A stretch of 64,000 bases of DNA from Brochothrix campestris (lineage in GTDB: Bacteria; Bacillota; Bacilli; Lactobacillales; Listeriaceae). Position numbers and translations under genes: made by a program. The first letter of the stretch is position 1. Every line of letters begins with the position of its first letter. The stretch lies in contig NZ_CP175511.1 of NCBI RefSeq assembly GCF_046058945.1, positions 124,001 to 188,000 of the forward strand, written 5' to 3'. Positions 1 to 9,600 of the stretch are shown here, one piece after another. The notes beneath the pieces are model-generated. The model saw only the letters and a list, made by a program, of their open reading frames with translations. It had not been told where the DNA came from and ran no database searches.

Positions 1-849
1 GGATACACGTATCAAGCGGGAGGGCCTTTTCAAAAAAAGGCTTTAACTAATATTTCTTTTACGGTGAAGGATGGTGAATACACTGCCATTGTCGGGCGCA
101 CCGGTTCAGGAAAGTCGACCTTATTACAGCACTTAAATGTTATTTTAGAACCGACAGAAGGCCGAATAATCTTTGATTCACGGACAATTATTGCTGGTCA
201 GAAACAGAAAAATTTAAAAGCTATCCGTCAAAAAATTGGTGTTGTTTTTCAATTCCCTGAGTCACAGCTGTTTGAAGAAACCGTTGTAAAAGACATTATG
301 TTTGGGCCGATGAATTTTGGTGTGAGCAAGGCTGAAGCAAAGGAGCGGGCGTTAGCCTTGCTAAATGTTGTTGGTCTGCCAGAAGCAATTGCCGAGTCGT
401 CACCGTTTGAGTTATCAGGTGGTCAAATGCGTCGGGTTGCGATTGCAGGCGTTTTGGCGATGGAACCGAGTATCTTGGTGCTTGATGAACCAACCGCGGG
501 CTTAGACCCTCGTGGGCGGGCTGAGATGATGGCATTGTTTTATCGGTTACATAAGGAAAAGGGACTGACGATTGTGCTCGTTACGCATAATATGGATGAT
601 GTCGCCGCCTATGCGGATGCGATGATCGTTTTGCGCAACGGCGAGATTGAGGCTGTCGGTGAACCGCGGGCATTATTTGCTCAAGATGAGCAGGTCAATG
701 CCTTAGCAATAGGCCAACCGAGTGCTTTGAGCTTGCAACGTCGCTTGGAGGAGCAAACAGGAGAACGATGGCCGGTGACCTGTTTAACACGTCAAGAGTT
801 AAGTGATTACTTAACACTACACTGGAAGGAGGGAACCGTTAGTGAATAA
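1..849 (+). CDS. ecfA2: Energy-coupling factor transporter ATPase EcfA2 (5' end outside window)
   Basis: One of the two ATPases that power group II ECF vitamin transporters at the cytoplasmic face. The frame is open from base 1 and encodes typical ABC N-terminal strands before the Walker A motif GRTGSGKST, so the gene starts upstream; the GTG at 64 is internal. Also visible are the Q-loop (FQFPESQLF), signature LSGGQ, Walker B (ILVLDEP) and H-loop (VTHN). The last bases overlap ecfT by 8 nt, so the genes are translationally coupled. ecfA1 would be expected just upstream of the window. This module is the likely energy source for BioY at 32.8 kb, which has no ATPase of its own nearby. Confidence 0.93.
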   Translation, partial: GYTYQAGGPFQKKALTNISFTVKDGEYTAIVGRTGSGKSTLLQHLNVILEPTEGRIIFDSRTIIAGQKQKNLKAIRQKIGVVFQFPESQLFEETVVKDIMFGPMNFGVSKAEAKERALALLNVVGLPEAIAESSPFELSGGQMRRVAIAGVLAMEPSILVLDEPTAGLDPRGRAEMMALFYRLHKEKGLTIVLVTHNMDDVAAYADAMIVLRNGEIEAVGEPRALFAQDEQVNALAIGQPSALSLQRRLEEQTGERWPVTCLTRQELSDYLTLHWKEGTVSE

Positions 850-1639
850 TATGATTTTAGGACGGTTTGTTCCCGGTGATTCGTGGTTGCATCAGTTAGA
901 TGCACGCGCGAAACTCGTTGCCGTCATGTACTTTATCGTGATGGTTTTCTTCGCAAATAATTTGCTGAGCTACCTGTTATCGTTTCTATTAGTGTTTAGC
1001 TTATTAGTACTTTCAAAAATCCCGTTTTTATTTTTTATTCGTGGCTTACGCCCGATTATCTTTTTAATTTTATTGACAGTCATCCTGCAATTATTTTTCA
1101 CGACCGAAGGACAGGTATTGTTACAGTTTGGACCGTTACAAATTACCGATGCCGGCATTATTAATGCCGTCTTCATCGCGCTCCGGTTTATGCTGATTAT
1201 TTTTATGACGACCTTATTATCGTTAACAACCAGTCCAATTTCATTGACCGATGGAATTGAGTCGTTGTTGAATCCACTGCGAAAAGTGAAATTCCCCGTA
1301 CATGAAATGGCATTGATGCTCAGTATTGCCCTCCGTTTCATTCCAACATTGATGGATGAGGCTGAAAAAATCATGCAGGCGCAAAAATCCCGTGGCGTTG
1401 AGTTCAATAGTGGCTCGCTATTAGCCCGCGTTAAGGCGATTATTCCCCTGTTAATCCCGCTCTTTATTAGTGCCTTTAAACGGGCTGAAGATCTCGCGAT
1501 TGCAATGGAAGCTCGGGGTTACCATGGCGGTGAAGGCCGTACTAAATACCGTATTTTAAAATGGGAAGCCCGTGACACGCTCATGATTGTGTTAATGATG
1601 GTGTACACGCTCCTCTTATTTTTAACACGAGGAGGTTAA
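842..1639 (+). CDS. ecfT: Energy-coupling factor transporter transmembrane protein EcfT
   Basis: Integral membrane scaffold that couples EcfA1A2 to exchangeable substrate-binding S components. The protein has 265 residues with several hydrophobic segments in the N-terminal half. The C-terminal half carries the two Ala-Arg-Gly-type coupling motifs of the family (KSRGVEF and EARGYHG), which contact the ATPases. The GTG start at 842 overlaps the end of ecfA2. truA follows after 5 nt, the usual Firmicutes order ecfA1-ecfA2-ecfT-truA-rplM-rpsI. Confidence 0.95.
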   Translation: MNNMILGRFVPGDSWLHQLDARAKLVAVMYFIVMVFFANNLLSYLLSFLLVFSLLVLSKIPFLFFIRGLRPIIFLILLTVILQLFFTTEGQVLLQFGPLQITDAGIINAVFIALRFMLIIFMTTLLSLTTSPISLTDGIESLLNPLRKVKFPVHEMALMLSIALRFIPTLMDEAEKIMQAQKSRGVEFNSGSLLARVKAIIPLLIPLFISAFKRAEDLAIAMEARGYHGGEGRTKYRILKWEARDTLMIVLMMVYTLLLFLTRGG

Positions 1640-1644
1640 GGTAG

Positions 1645-2394
1645 ATGCGTTATAAAGCAATTATTCAATATGATGGTTCGCAGTTTTTAGGCTATCAAAT
1701 TCAGGCGACTGGTCGAACAGTGCAAGATGAACTCCAAAAGGCCTTAACAAAAATGCATAAGGGCACGCCCGTTAAAATCCATGCTTCTGGTCGAACAGAC
1801 ACGGGCGTGCATGCTAAGGGTCAGGTGGTACACTGGGACTCTGAGCTTACGATTCCGCTCGAAGGCTATCAGCGCGGACTCGAAACCTTAACGGCGGATG
1901 ACATAGCGATTGTCGCGGTTGAGCAGGTAGCTGATGATTTTCATGCACGCTACGATGTTGCGGCGAAAGAATACCGTTACTTTGTGAAAACAGCGGCGCA
2001 GCGTGATCCATTTACCCGTCATTACGCGTTGCATTATCCTTTTAGTCTCGATGAATCACGCATGAATGAGGCGGCTCGTTTACTTGAAGGGGAACATGAT
2101 TTCACGAGTTTTTGTTCGGCACGGACGGAGCGCGACAGCAAGGTACGCACACTTTATGCAATTACAATTAATCGAAACGTTGATGGTTGGGAGTTCTCAT
2201 TTAAAGGTAGTGGTTTTTTATACAATATGGTGCGTATTTTAGTCGGCGCCTTGTTGTCTGTTGGCCAACAAAAATTAACACCACAGGAGCTACAAGCTGC
2301 CTTAGAAAAAAAAGATCGGACAGCATTAAACTGTCGTACAGCCCCACCACAAGGGCTTTATTTATGGGAAGTTAGCTATAAAGAAAAGAATTAA
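1645..2394 (+). CDS. truA: tRNA pseudouridine(38-40) synthase TruA
   Basis: Isomerises uridines 38-40 in the anticodon stem-loop of many tRNAs. The protein has 249 residues, normal for TruA. The catalytic aspartate lies in the motif ASGRTDTGVHA around residue 52, and the family's C-terminal motif GSGFLYNMVRILVG is present. It is in the same orientation as ecfT with a 5-nt gap and is probably co-transcribed with it. A new promoter for rplM lies just downstream. Confidence 0.96.
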   Translation: MRYKAIIQYDGSQFLGYQIQATGRTVQDELQKALTKMHKGTPVKIHASGRTDTGVHAKGQVVHWDSELTIPLEGYQRGLETLTADDIAIVAVEQVADDFHARYDVAAKEYRYFVKTAAQRDPFTRHYALHYPFSLDESRMNEAARLLEGEHDFTSFCSARTERDSKVRTLYAITINRNVDGWEFSFKGSGFLYNMVRILVGALLSVGQQKLTPQELQAALEKKDRTALNCRTAPPQGLYLWEVSYKEKN

Positions 2395-2405
2395 GAATGT
2401 GACTC

Positions 2406-2434
2406 TTGACTTAATTTGTGAAAGCATGTATTAT
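2406..2434 (+). promoter_or_regulatory. Sigma-A promoter of rplM-rpsI
   Basis: The -35 box TTGACT (2406-2411) and -10 box TATTAT (2429-2434) are separated by 17 bp. They lie between truA and the rplM leader, so the ribosomal genes can be transcribed independently of ecf-truA. Confidence 0.75.
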
Positions 2435-2444
2435 TGATTGTGGT

Positions 2445-2498
2445 ATTGTTTACCCCATGATAAGCCCCGGAAACTTATTATGCTTATACAAACAATGA
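2445..2498 (+). ncRNA. L13 leader-like structured 5' UTR
   Basis: The untranslated region before rplM folds into a 9-bp hairpin (CATGATAAG pairing with CTTATTATG around a 9-nt loop). This is enclosed by an outer helix, ATTGTTT with AAACAAT. Position and shape match the L13 leader motif of low-G+C Gram-positives, which is thought to mediate autoregulation by ribosomal protein L13. The assignment rests on position and hand folding, not on a covariance model. Confidence 0.6.
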
Positions 2499-2545
2499 CA
2501 GAATTTTTATAAAAAAGAATGATTAATTAATAGGAGGCAAAACAA

Positions 2546-2983
2546 ATGCGCACAACATATATGGCAAAAACTGGCGAAGTCCAACGCGACTGGCATGTCG
2601 TAGATGCAACTGATGTTCCACTTGGTCGTTTATCAAGTGAAGTCGCTGCTATCTTACGCGGAAAACACAAACCAACATTCACACCCCACACTGATACAGG
2701 TGACTTCGTCATCATTATCAATGCTGAAAAAATCGCTTTAACAGGTAACAAAGCCGATGGTAAAATCTACCACCGTCACTCTGGTTACGCTGGTGGATTA
2801 AAATCTATCTCAGCTGGTGAGCTTCGTGCTACTAAACCAGAACGTTTGTTAGAATTATCTATCAAAGGTATGTTACCAAAAAACACTTTAGGCCGTAAAC
2901 AATTTACAAAATTGAACGTGTACGCTGGTACAGAGCATCCACATGCTGCTCAATCACCAGTTGAATACAAAGTACGCGGATAA
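2546..2983 (+). CDS. rplM: 50S ribosomal protein L13
   Basis: Early-assembly protein of the large subunit. The 145 residues align along their whole length with Firmicutes L13: start MRTTYMAK, core DATDVPLGRLSSEVA, and GMLPKNTLGR near the C-terminus. The ATG follows the strong RBS TAGGAGG. rpsI begins 18 nt after the stop, forming the conserved rplM-rpsI pair. Confidence 0.98.
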   Translation: MRTTYMAKTGEVQRDWHVVDATDVPLGRLSSEVAAILRGKHKPTFTPHTDTGDFVIIINAEKIALTGNKADGKIYHRHSGYAGGLKSISAGELRATKPERLLELSIKGMLPKNTLGRKQFTKLNVYAGTEHPHAAQSPVEYKVRG

Positions 2984-3001
2984 TAGGAGGAGAAAAATAA
3001 T

Positions 3002-3394
3002 ATGACACAAGTACAATATTATGGAACTGGTCGTCGTAAAAGCTCTGTTGCCCGTGTTCGTTTAGTTCCTGGCGATGGTACAATTACAATCAATGGCCGT
3101 GATGTAGAAAACTACATCCCATTCGAAGTTTTACGTTCAGTTATCAAACAACCGTTAACACTTACTGAAACTGTAGGTAACTACAACGTTTTCGTAAACG
3201 TTGATGGTGGTGGTTATACTGGTCAAGCAGGAGCTATCCGTCACGGTGTTGCTCGTGCGTTATTACAAGTAGATCCTGAATACCGTTCAACTCTTAAACA
3301 AGCTGGTCTCTTAACTCGTGACCCTCGTATGAAAGAACGTAAAAAACCAGGTCTTAAAGGTGCACGTCGTGCTCCTCAATTCTCAAAACGTTAA
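3002..3394 (+). CDS. rpsI: 30S ribosomal protein S9
   Basis: Small-subunit protein whose C-terminal tail reaches the P-site tRNA. The 130 residues begin MTQVQYYGTGRRKSS and end with the conserved basic tail and SKR. The last codons and the stop lie inside a 70-bp direct repeat (3378-3447) that recurs at 15433-15502. The 3' end is therefore the attachment site of the 12-kb island downstream, and the coding sequence has been regenerated by the incoming element. Confidence 0.98.
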   Translation: MTQVQYYGTGRRKSSVARVRLVPGDGTITINGRDVENYIPFEVLRSVIKQPLTLTETVGNYNVFVNVDGGGYTGQAGAIRHGVARALLQVDPEYRSTLKQAGLLTRDPRMKERKKPGLKGARRAPQFSKR

Positions 3395-3447
3395 TAGTTA
3401 CATATTGCCGTTTCAAACACTTTCCAAGCAATTGGGAAGTGTTTTTT
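3378..3447 (+). repeat. attL-like direct repeat at rpsI 3' end
   Basis: These 70 bp are identical to 15433-15502. They cover the last 17 nt of rpsI including its stop, then the rpsI terminator. The bases flanking the two copies differ, so this is the exact repeat boundary. A truncated integrase lies 174 nt inside. Confidence 0.93.
3413..3447 (+). terminator. rpsI intrinsic terminator
   Basis: An inverted repeat (AACACTT...GGGAAGTGTT) is followed by six T residues. An identical copy lies at 15468-15502 inside the second att repeat. Confidence 0.85.
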
Positions 3448-3621
3448 AGTTGGAAAGAGAAATTTGTTTCTTGCAAACGTTGATTTAACGGTGTTATTTA
3501 ATTAGGTTGTGAAAGAAATTATAAAGCCATAATTCTTTTTTACGTTTAGATAATTTATTTAGTTTAGTCAACCAATGAGAAATTTTGTCAAAATAAAAAA
3601 GTATAGGGGGTTCCTATACTT

Positions 3622-4231
3622 TTAATCGCTATCAATATACTCAGATAAAGCTGAAGCCGTTTTTCTTTTTTGGTCAGTGGATACATGCGTGTAGATTTGT
3701 AACGTAATTTCTGAGTTAGCATGTCCTAAACGGTCTTGAACTTCTTTAATGGTCGCTCCACTTTCAAATAGTAAACTTGCGTGGGTATGCCTAAATCCAT
3801 GAATAGTGATTTTATCCAATTGGTGGTCGGTAGTAATTTTGCGTAACGCTCTATTTAAATAGTCAGCATCAAAAGCTACATCTTTTACTCCTTTAAGAGG
3901 AATATCCCTTGTGAATATTAAATGATTATCATTCACTTTTGCATATCTTGCTTGTTGTATCAGTTTCCATTTATTTAATATATCCATAGTTTTTTGGTCG
4001 ATATCAATTATTCGATTTGATGATTTGCTTTTAGTGTCTGCAATATACTGAATCCGTTTAATAGTGGTTAGGCTTTTATTAACAATGATAGATTGATTTT
4101 CTATTATGTCAGACCATCTAAGTGCGTGTAACTCACTTTTTCTTAACCCAGTAAAAGCTAAAAGTCTAAACGAAGCAAATAACATGTAATCATAATTTTT
4201 TTCTACAATATCTGGAATGGCAACAGTAAAT
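3622..4231 (-). pseudogene. int: Tyrosine site-specific integrase, N-terminus lost at IS junction
   Basis: Catalytic half of a phage/ICE-type tyrosine recombinase. The catalytic residues are visible: Arg in TGLRKSELHALRW, the HxxR box in HGFRHTHASLL, and the nucleophile Tyr in LQIYTHVS near the C-terminus. The first Met of the frame is at 4185, but coding sequence continues upstream of it (VEKNYDYM) until it meets the IS end at 4231. The arm-binding and core-binding domains (roughly 150-200 residues) are missing and do not resume on the other side of the IS. This suggests an IS-mediated deletion. The remaining fragment should not recombine att sites by itself. Confidence 0.85.
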
Positions 4232-4241
4232 TGAACAAAAA

Positions 4242-5099
4242 TTATAAGGGCTGTAATTTAAATTCGGTAGGCGTTAAATAACCCAATGTTCCATGAATAC
4301 GGATGTTATTAAACCAATGAACGTAATCATTTAATTCAAGTTCCAGCTGATTAAGATTGGAAAAGTGAGCTTGGTTTGCGAATTCTGTTTTAAACACTTT
4401 GAATGTTGCTTCCGCTACAGCGTTATCGTTAGGACAACCCTTCATACTTAGTGAACGTTGAATATTAAATGTTTCAAGCGCTTCATCAATCAACCGATTA
4501 TCAAATTCTTTCCCTCGATCCGTGTGAAACAGCTGTATGTCATTTAAATTTGCAGAAATGCTTGCTAATGCTTCATAGACAAGACTTGCAGTCTTGTTTT
4601 CTCCTACACTATGTCCAATAATTTCACGATTGAAAAGGTCTACAAATAAACATACATAATGCCACTTTCCACCGACACGAACGTATGTTAAATCACTTAC
4701 AACGACAGCTAATTCTTTTTCTTGAATGAACGCACGTTTTAACTCGTTTCTTATAAGTGCCTCATTCGAACGTGATTTTTGCGGTTTAAATTGAGCCACA
4801 GTGTAGTTTGAAACTAAACCTAACGAATGCATTATGCGGCTAATTCGGCGTCTTGATACATGTTTAGGTTCAGCTAACTTTAATAATTCTCTTTTGATTT
4901 TACGCGTACCCTAATTATTACGGCTTTCTTTGAAAATCCGTTCAATTTCTTTTGAAAATGCGATGTCCTCTGTTTTTCGCTGCGAAGTGGCATCTAAATT
5001 TATATGATAATAATAGGTGCTCCTTTTAATCTCGAGGACGGCACACATTGCTGATACCGAATAAAGGTGAGCGTTATTACGAATCACATTTATTTTCGT
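4242..5099 (-). pseudogene. IS3-family transposase OrfB, interrupted by amber stop
   Basis: Catalytic DDE integrase-core (rve) subunit of an IS3-type transposase. The acidic residues are in VVSDLTYV, LFHTDRGKEF and NAVAEATFK. In the same frame the codon at 4913-4911 is TAG, where the context (RNN-stop-GTRKIK) normally has Tyr, so one base change splits the protein. Upstream of the stop the frame is open to about 5099 and overlaps the end of orfA, as expected for programmed frameshifting. The 196-residue piece from the Met at 4832 keeps the DDE core but lacks the N-terminal helix-turn-helix region. Confidence 0.85.
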
Positions 5100-5371
5100 C
5101 CCATGATCAGCGCCGCTTGCTTTAAAATATCATTCTCCATTAGTAACCGCTGATTTTCTTTACGTAATTTATCTAGTTCTATTTCATCTTCTGTTCGATT
5201 ATCTTTAGCTGCGAACGAGCCAGTAGCTTGATGATTTTTAATCCATTTATCTAATCCCGAAGGGGTTAAATCATATTCACGAGCAATATCAGCACGTGAC
5301 TTTCCATTTTCATAAAGCTTCACCATTTGCAGTTTAAATTCAGGCGTAAATGTTCGACGTTGACGTGGCAT
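5090..5371 (-). CDS. IS3-family transposase OrfA
   Basis: DNA-binding subunit of the IS. The 93 residues comprise an HTH_Tnp_1 domain (FTPEFKLQMVKLYENG, then SRADIAREYDLTPSGLDKW) and a C-terminal coiled coil (ELDKLRKENQRLLMEND) used for dimerisation. Its end overlaps orfB in the -1 frame. It appears intact although its partner is broken. Confidence 0.9.
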   Translation of the reverse strand: MPRQRRTFTPEFKLQMVKLYENGKSRADIAREYDLTPSGLDKWIKNHQATGSFAAKDNRTEDEIELDKLRKENQRLLMENDILKQAALIMGRK

Positions 5372-5436
5372 AGTAGCACACTCCTTTTTATTAGTAGTCT
5401 TAGTTTACAAGCCCTCATTTATTCTGTCTAACTTAG

Positions 5437-5972
5437 TGTAGCCTATCCATTTTACAAAATTCAGATATTCTTTTGAAGGACTTCAATGAACAAAAAGAAA
5501 ATTTAGTAATTACACATAATAAAGCTAAAGATGTTGAAATAGAGCGATATTTTAATATTGATCACTTTTTTATTAAATGGCAAAATACTTATCCAGAAGT
5601 AATAGATCGAATTATTAGTAGTTTAAAGGAAAAGGAATTATTTGAAAAATTCTTCAAGATAAAATCCGAGTTAAGTAATTCCTTTATTTTTGATTTGGAT
5701 ATTAAGAAAGAAAAAGAAAAACTGAGTGATAAATATAAAGATTTTACGTTTACAGAGGATAAAATAAAAAGTATTTCATCTTCAATTTATTCATATGAGA
5801 AGTATCAGTTAGAAAAACTTGAAATAGAAATCTCAAAAGATAATAGTATCATTTCAGAAGCAGCACAGTTTAGATATATATATTTGGAATTACACTTAGA
5901 GAGCAAGTAGAAAAGTTACATTATGATAATGAATTATTATTAAGCTCATTAGACAACATAGGAATTAGATGA
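5437..5972 (+). pseudogene. Degraded gene of unknown function next to the IS
   Basis: A 145-residue frame can be read from a TTG at 5473 to 5910. The frame is open back to 5437 with no ATG and no convincing RBS, so its 5' end was probably lost at the IS junction. It also seems frameshifted at the alternating AT run near 5875-5885. Shifting frame there continues a plausible charged, helical sequence (REQVEKLHYDNELLL) to a stop at 5972. The product is Lys/Glu-rich, and I do not recognise a family. It is probably a remnant of earlier island cargo. Confidence 0.5.
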
Positions 5973-6086
5973 AAATTATACTGGATATATAGATTAGAAT
6001 GCTTTCATCTAAATTATTACTCAGAAAAATTTGAATTGCTTTAAGAAGGTAACATTCAAAAAATAAACTATATTAGTCGTTATAGA

Positions 6087-6095
6087 TGTTATAAT
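6087..6095 (+). promoter_or_regulatory. Extended -10 promoter of the BREX-like operon
   Basis: TG-T-TATAAT (TG at 6087-6088, TATAAT at 6090-6095) is a perfect extended -10 element 44 nt before the brxF start. No good -35 hexamer is seen at the correct spacing. This is the only convincing promoter before the five-gene operon. Confidence 0.6.
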
Positions 6096-6139
6096 AAGTA
6101 CATGTGGTTTAAAAAGTAAATCTTATAGGTGGTGGCTGG

Positions 6140-6598
6140 ATGGAAGATATTGAATGGTTAGTAAAGATGCTTGAAGAAAAAATAGAAGAAAAGAATTTAG
6201 ATTATAATCGATTCATGGTTTTGTTATGGAATAATAATACCGAGATTAAACACCTTTTTGAAGAAATAGATTCGTCTATACTTAATATCAATGTAATCGT
6301 ATCAGAGCAATTATTAGATATACCTTCTAAATTACAAGCTATAAAAACACAGCAAATTATCACTGAAGTTATTAGAAATAATCCTCAAAAGGTTATTGTT
6401 ATTGATAATTTTGAGATATTATTTAGTCCAATATTAAAAGTTAAACCAATAGAATTATTTAGAGAACTGAGTCGTTATAAAACCATTATTGTTATTTGGC
6501 GTTATTCTTATGAAAATAATAGATTAGTTTATGCGGTCCCAGAACATATTGAATATCAGGAAGCACAGATAAATAAAAATGAAATGATTATCAATTAG
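6140..6598 (+). CDS. brxF: BREX-3-type BrxF-like protein
   Basis: A small protein (152 residues) at the head of the operon. The C-terminal half resembles the BrxF family as I know it: a Walker B-like strand KVIVIDNFEILFSP, then LFRELSRYKTIIVIWR and a Tyr/Pro-rich segment (AVPEHIEYQE). In BrxF a P-loop is expected near the N-terminus. The equivalent segment here (RFMVLLWNNNTEIKHL) has no GxxxxGK[ST], so nucleotide binding may be lost or altered. It starts at ATG 6140 behind GGTGG and is followed after 11 nt by the large ATPase. BrxF is diagnostic of type 3 BREX, so this assignment sets the subtype. Confidence 0.68.
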   Translation: MEDIEWLVKMLEEKIEEKNLDYNRFMVLLWNNNTEIKHLFEEIDSSILNINVIVSEQLLDIPSKLQAIKTQQIITEVIRNNPQKVIVIDNFEILFSPILKVKPIELFRELSRYKTIIVIWRYSYENNRLVYAVPEHIEYQEAQINKNEMIIN

Positions 6599-6609
6599 GA
6601 GAATGAAGA

Positions 6610-9600
6610 ATGAAATATAGAGATTTAGTTAATTTTGAACCAATAGATTCAGTCATCCAATTAACAGATGCAAACAATAAAGATAGAGCTCTTCACTTAT
6701 TAGATACCTTTGTTATATCCGATAGAATGGCTGATACAATTAATAATACTATCATTAATCAGTTGCAATTTTCCAAACCCACAGATAATAAAGGATTGAT
6801 GATTGTAGGTAATTACGGAAGTGGTAAATCTCATCTAATGAGTGTTATCTCTACAATTGCTGAGTATAGTGATTCAAGTCAGCGCCTTCAAAATGAAGCT
6901 GTTGCTGAAAAAGCACAGGAAATTGAAGGGGAATTTAAAGTTATTCGATTTGAAATCGGAAGTACAGAAATGTCATTACGAGAAATAATAACACAACAAT
7001 TGGAACTCGGATTATTGGAGTTAGGAATTACTTTCGAATTTCCTAATGCCGATCAAATTGTTAGTAATAAAAATTCTTTACTAGAGATGATGTCAATTTT
7101 TAATGAAAAATATCCTGACAAAGGTTTATTACTAGTAGTTGATGAGTTACTAGATTATTTAAGAGGAAGAAAAGAGCAAGAGTTAACTTTAGATTTAGGA
7201 TTTTTACGAGAAATTGGCGAAATTGCACACAATACAAGATTTCGATTTATTGCGGGTATTCAAGAAATGCTTTTTGATAACCCAAGATTTAGTTTTGTAG
7301 CGGATTCTTTGAGACGTGTAAAAGAGCGTTTTGAACAAGTAAGAATTGTGAAAGAAGATATTTCATATGTCATATCTGAAAGACTTTTAAAGAAAGATGA
7401 GAAGCAAAAAGCTCTTGTTAGGGAGCATCTAACTAGTTTCACTAAATTATACAGTAGACTAGCTGAAGATATGGATAAGTTTGTGGATCTTTATCCAATT
7501 CATCCAAGTTACTTAACTGCTTTTGAGAAAGTTCACAATATTGAAAAACGAGTAGCATTAAAAATCATTACTATGGAAATTCAGAAAATAATTGATCACG
7601 ATGTACCAGTGGATAGTACAGGAGTAGTTGCATATGATAATTATTGGTCTTTTATTGAAGAGGATCCATCTAATAAAACTATCCCATCTGTTCGAGAAGT
7701 TTTAGAAAAAACAGCTATTTTAAAAGATAAAGTCAATTCATCATTTCCTAGTGATCGTAAAGGACAGATGTATAAAGATGTTTCGCTTCAAGTTATTAAC
7801 GGGTTGGCGTTGAATAGACTAACAATGGATGATATATATAGTCCTGTCGGATTAACAGCATCAACGTTGAAAGATGATCTATTTCTTGTAATTCCAGGAC
7901 AATTAGATTTTTTATTGGAGGACGATGATCCGTCAGCATTTTTAGAAACAAGTGTGTCTGTTGCAATAAAAACGATCATGGAAACTGTAAGCTATCAGTA
8001 TATTTCAGTAAACCAAGAGAATGGACAATATTACCTTGATTTAAAGAAAGATATTGATATTGAGAGTTTAATTAGCGAGCGAACAGAAATCATAGAAAAT
8101 GCTACTTTAGATAGTTACTATTATAAAATTCTACAAAATGCTGTTGCATTGGATGATAACACTTACGTTTCAGGCTATCGTATTTGGCAACATGAGTTAC
8201 CTTGGGAACAAAGAAGGGTAATGAGAAGAGGATACCTTTTCTTTGGGTCACCTAACGAAAGATCTACAGCTCAACCAGAACGTGATTTTTATGTCTATAT
8301 GCTGAGACCGTTTGAAAAAGTTCAATATAAAGATGAATTGAAATCAGATGAGGTATTCTTTGAACTTAGTTTAGAAGATAAAAATTTTAAAATGAATTTA
8401 TTGAATTATGCTGCAGCTAACGAGTTATATAATGAAACTACTTCAGCTCAAAAAAGGTTATATAAAGACAAAATAGATAGTTATTTTAAAAAACTAAATA
8501 AATGGTTAACAGAACACTTTGTGAATGCATTTAAAATAACTTATAAAGGAAAAACAGGATACTTAAATGATTTTGGAATGTTCTTACCTCAAGAGGATAA
8601 CGTTAAGTCTTTAGTCAATTTTTCTGCACAGGAATTTCTTGCAAAACATTTTTCTGAGAAGTATCCAGAATACCCAAGTTTTAGAAATTATAAACCAGGA
8701 TTTATTTCTAGTAATAATATTAAAGGTGTTGCTTCTGACGCATTACAAAGAATAAATGGTAGAAACAGTATTCAAGGTGAGTCAGTTTTAGAAGGCTTAG
8801 TTCTTCTAAGTAATCAAAAGACAATTACTAGTGAATCTGTTACAAATTCAGCTTATGCACGTTGGATAGTTGAAACATTAGAAATAAAAGGAAATGGTAA
8901 AGTATTAAACAATGATGAATTTTTTAATATTAACGCTGTTCGTGGTGTTGAAGATCGTCGATTATCAAAATCCTTTGATTTGGAACCTGAATTAGTTGTT
9001 GTTTTACTAGGAGCTTTGTTAAGTACAGGGAAAATTGAAGTGAATATAGATGGAACAACATATACAGCAATGAATTTTTCAGAATTTGCAGTATTATCTA
9101 TGGATAAGTTAACAAGATTTTCATATATTAAAAAGCCATCAGGATTGCCTTTAACAGAAATTAATGAAATTTTGCATTTATTTGGAGAATCAGCTCCAAA
9201 TAATAATGAAGAAGTTTTAGAAGGTTCAATCCGCAGAATGAATTCTAAGCTTAATACTTCTATTGAAGAAGTGTTAAAAGTTAAACGTGACCTATCAATA
9301 GGATATCTTGTTGGTAATTTAGATGTTTTAGATAACAATACGAGAAGCGAATATGCAGATCAATTAGAGTCGTTTAAATTATTTTGCGAACAACTACTAC
9401 GCTATAATAGTATTCCTAAAATGAAAAATTTAAATGTATCTATTTCTGAAATAGAAAAGCAAAAACAAAATAAAGAACTTGTTGAATCATTAAATATTTT
9501 GAAAAAAAATGTAGATGAAGTAAGTCAGTTAGTAAATTATCTTGATCAAGCAAAATATAGTTATGGACAAAATTCAGATTGGTCTAAAACTATTGATGAA

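Larger units (their letters stand above)
4231..5431 (-). mobile_element. IS3-family insertion sequence (about 1.2 kb), defective
   Basis: Ends are defined by imperfect terminal inverted repeats: about 14 of 21 positions match between 4232-4252 and the complement of 5410-5430, including a shared AGGGCT block. Inside are overlapping orfA and orfB on the minus strand, as in the IS3 family. No clear 3-4 bp target duplication is seen (AAA on the left, CTT on the right). With the missing integrase N-terminus, this fits a deletion adjacent to the IS after insertion. Confidence 0.85.
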
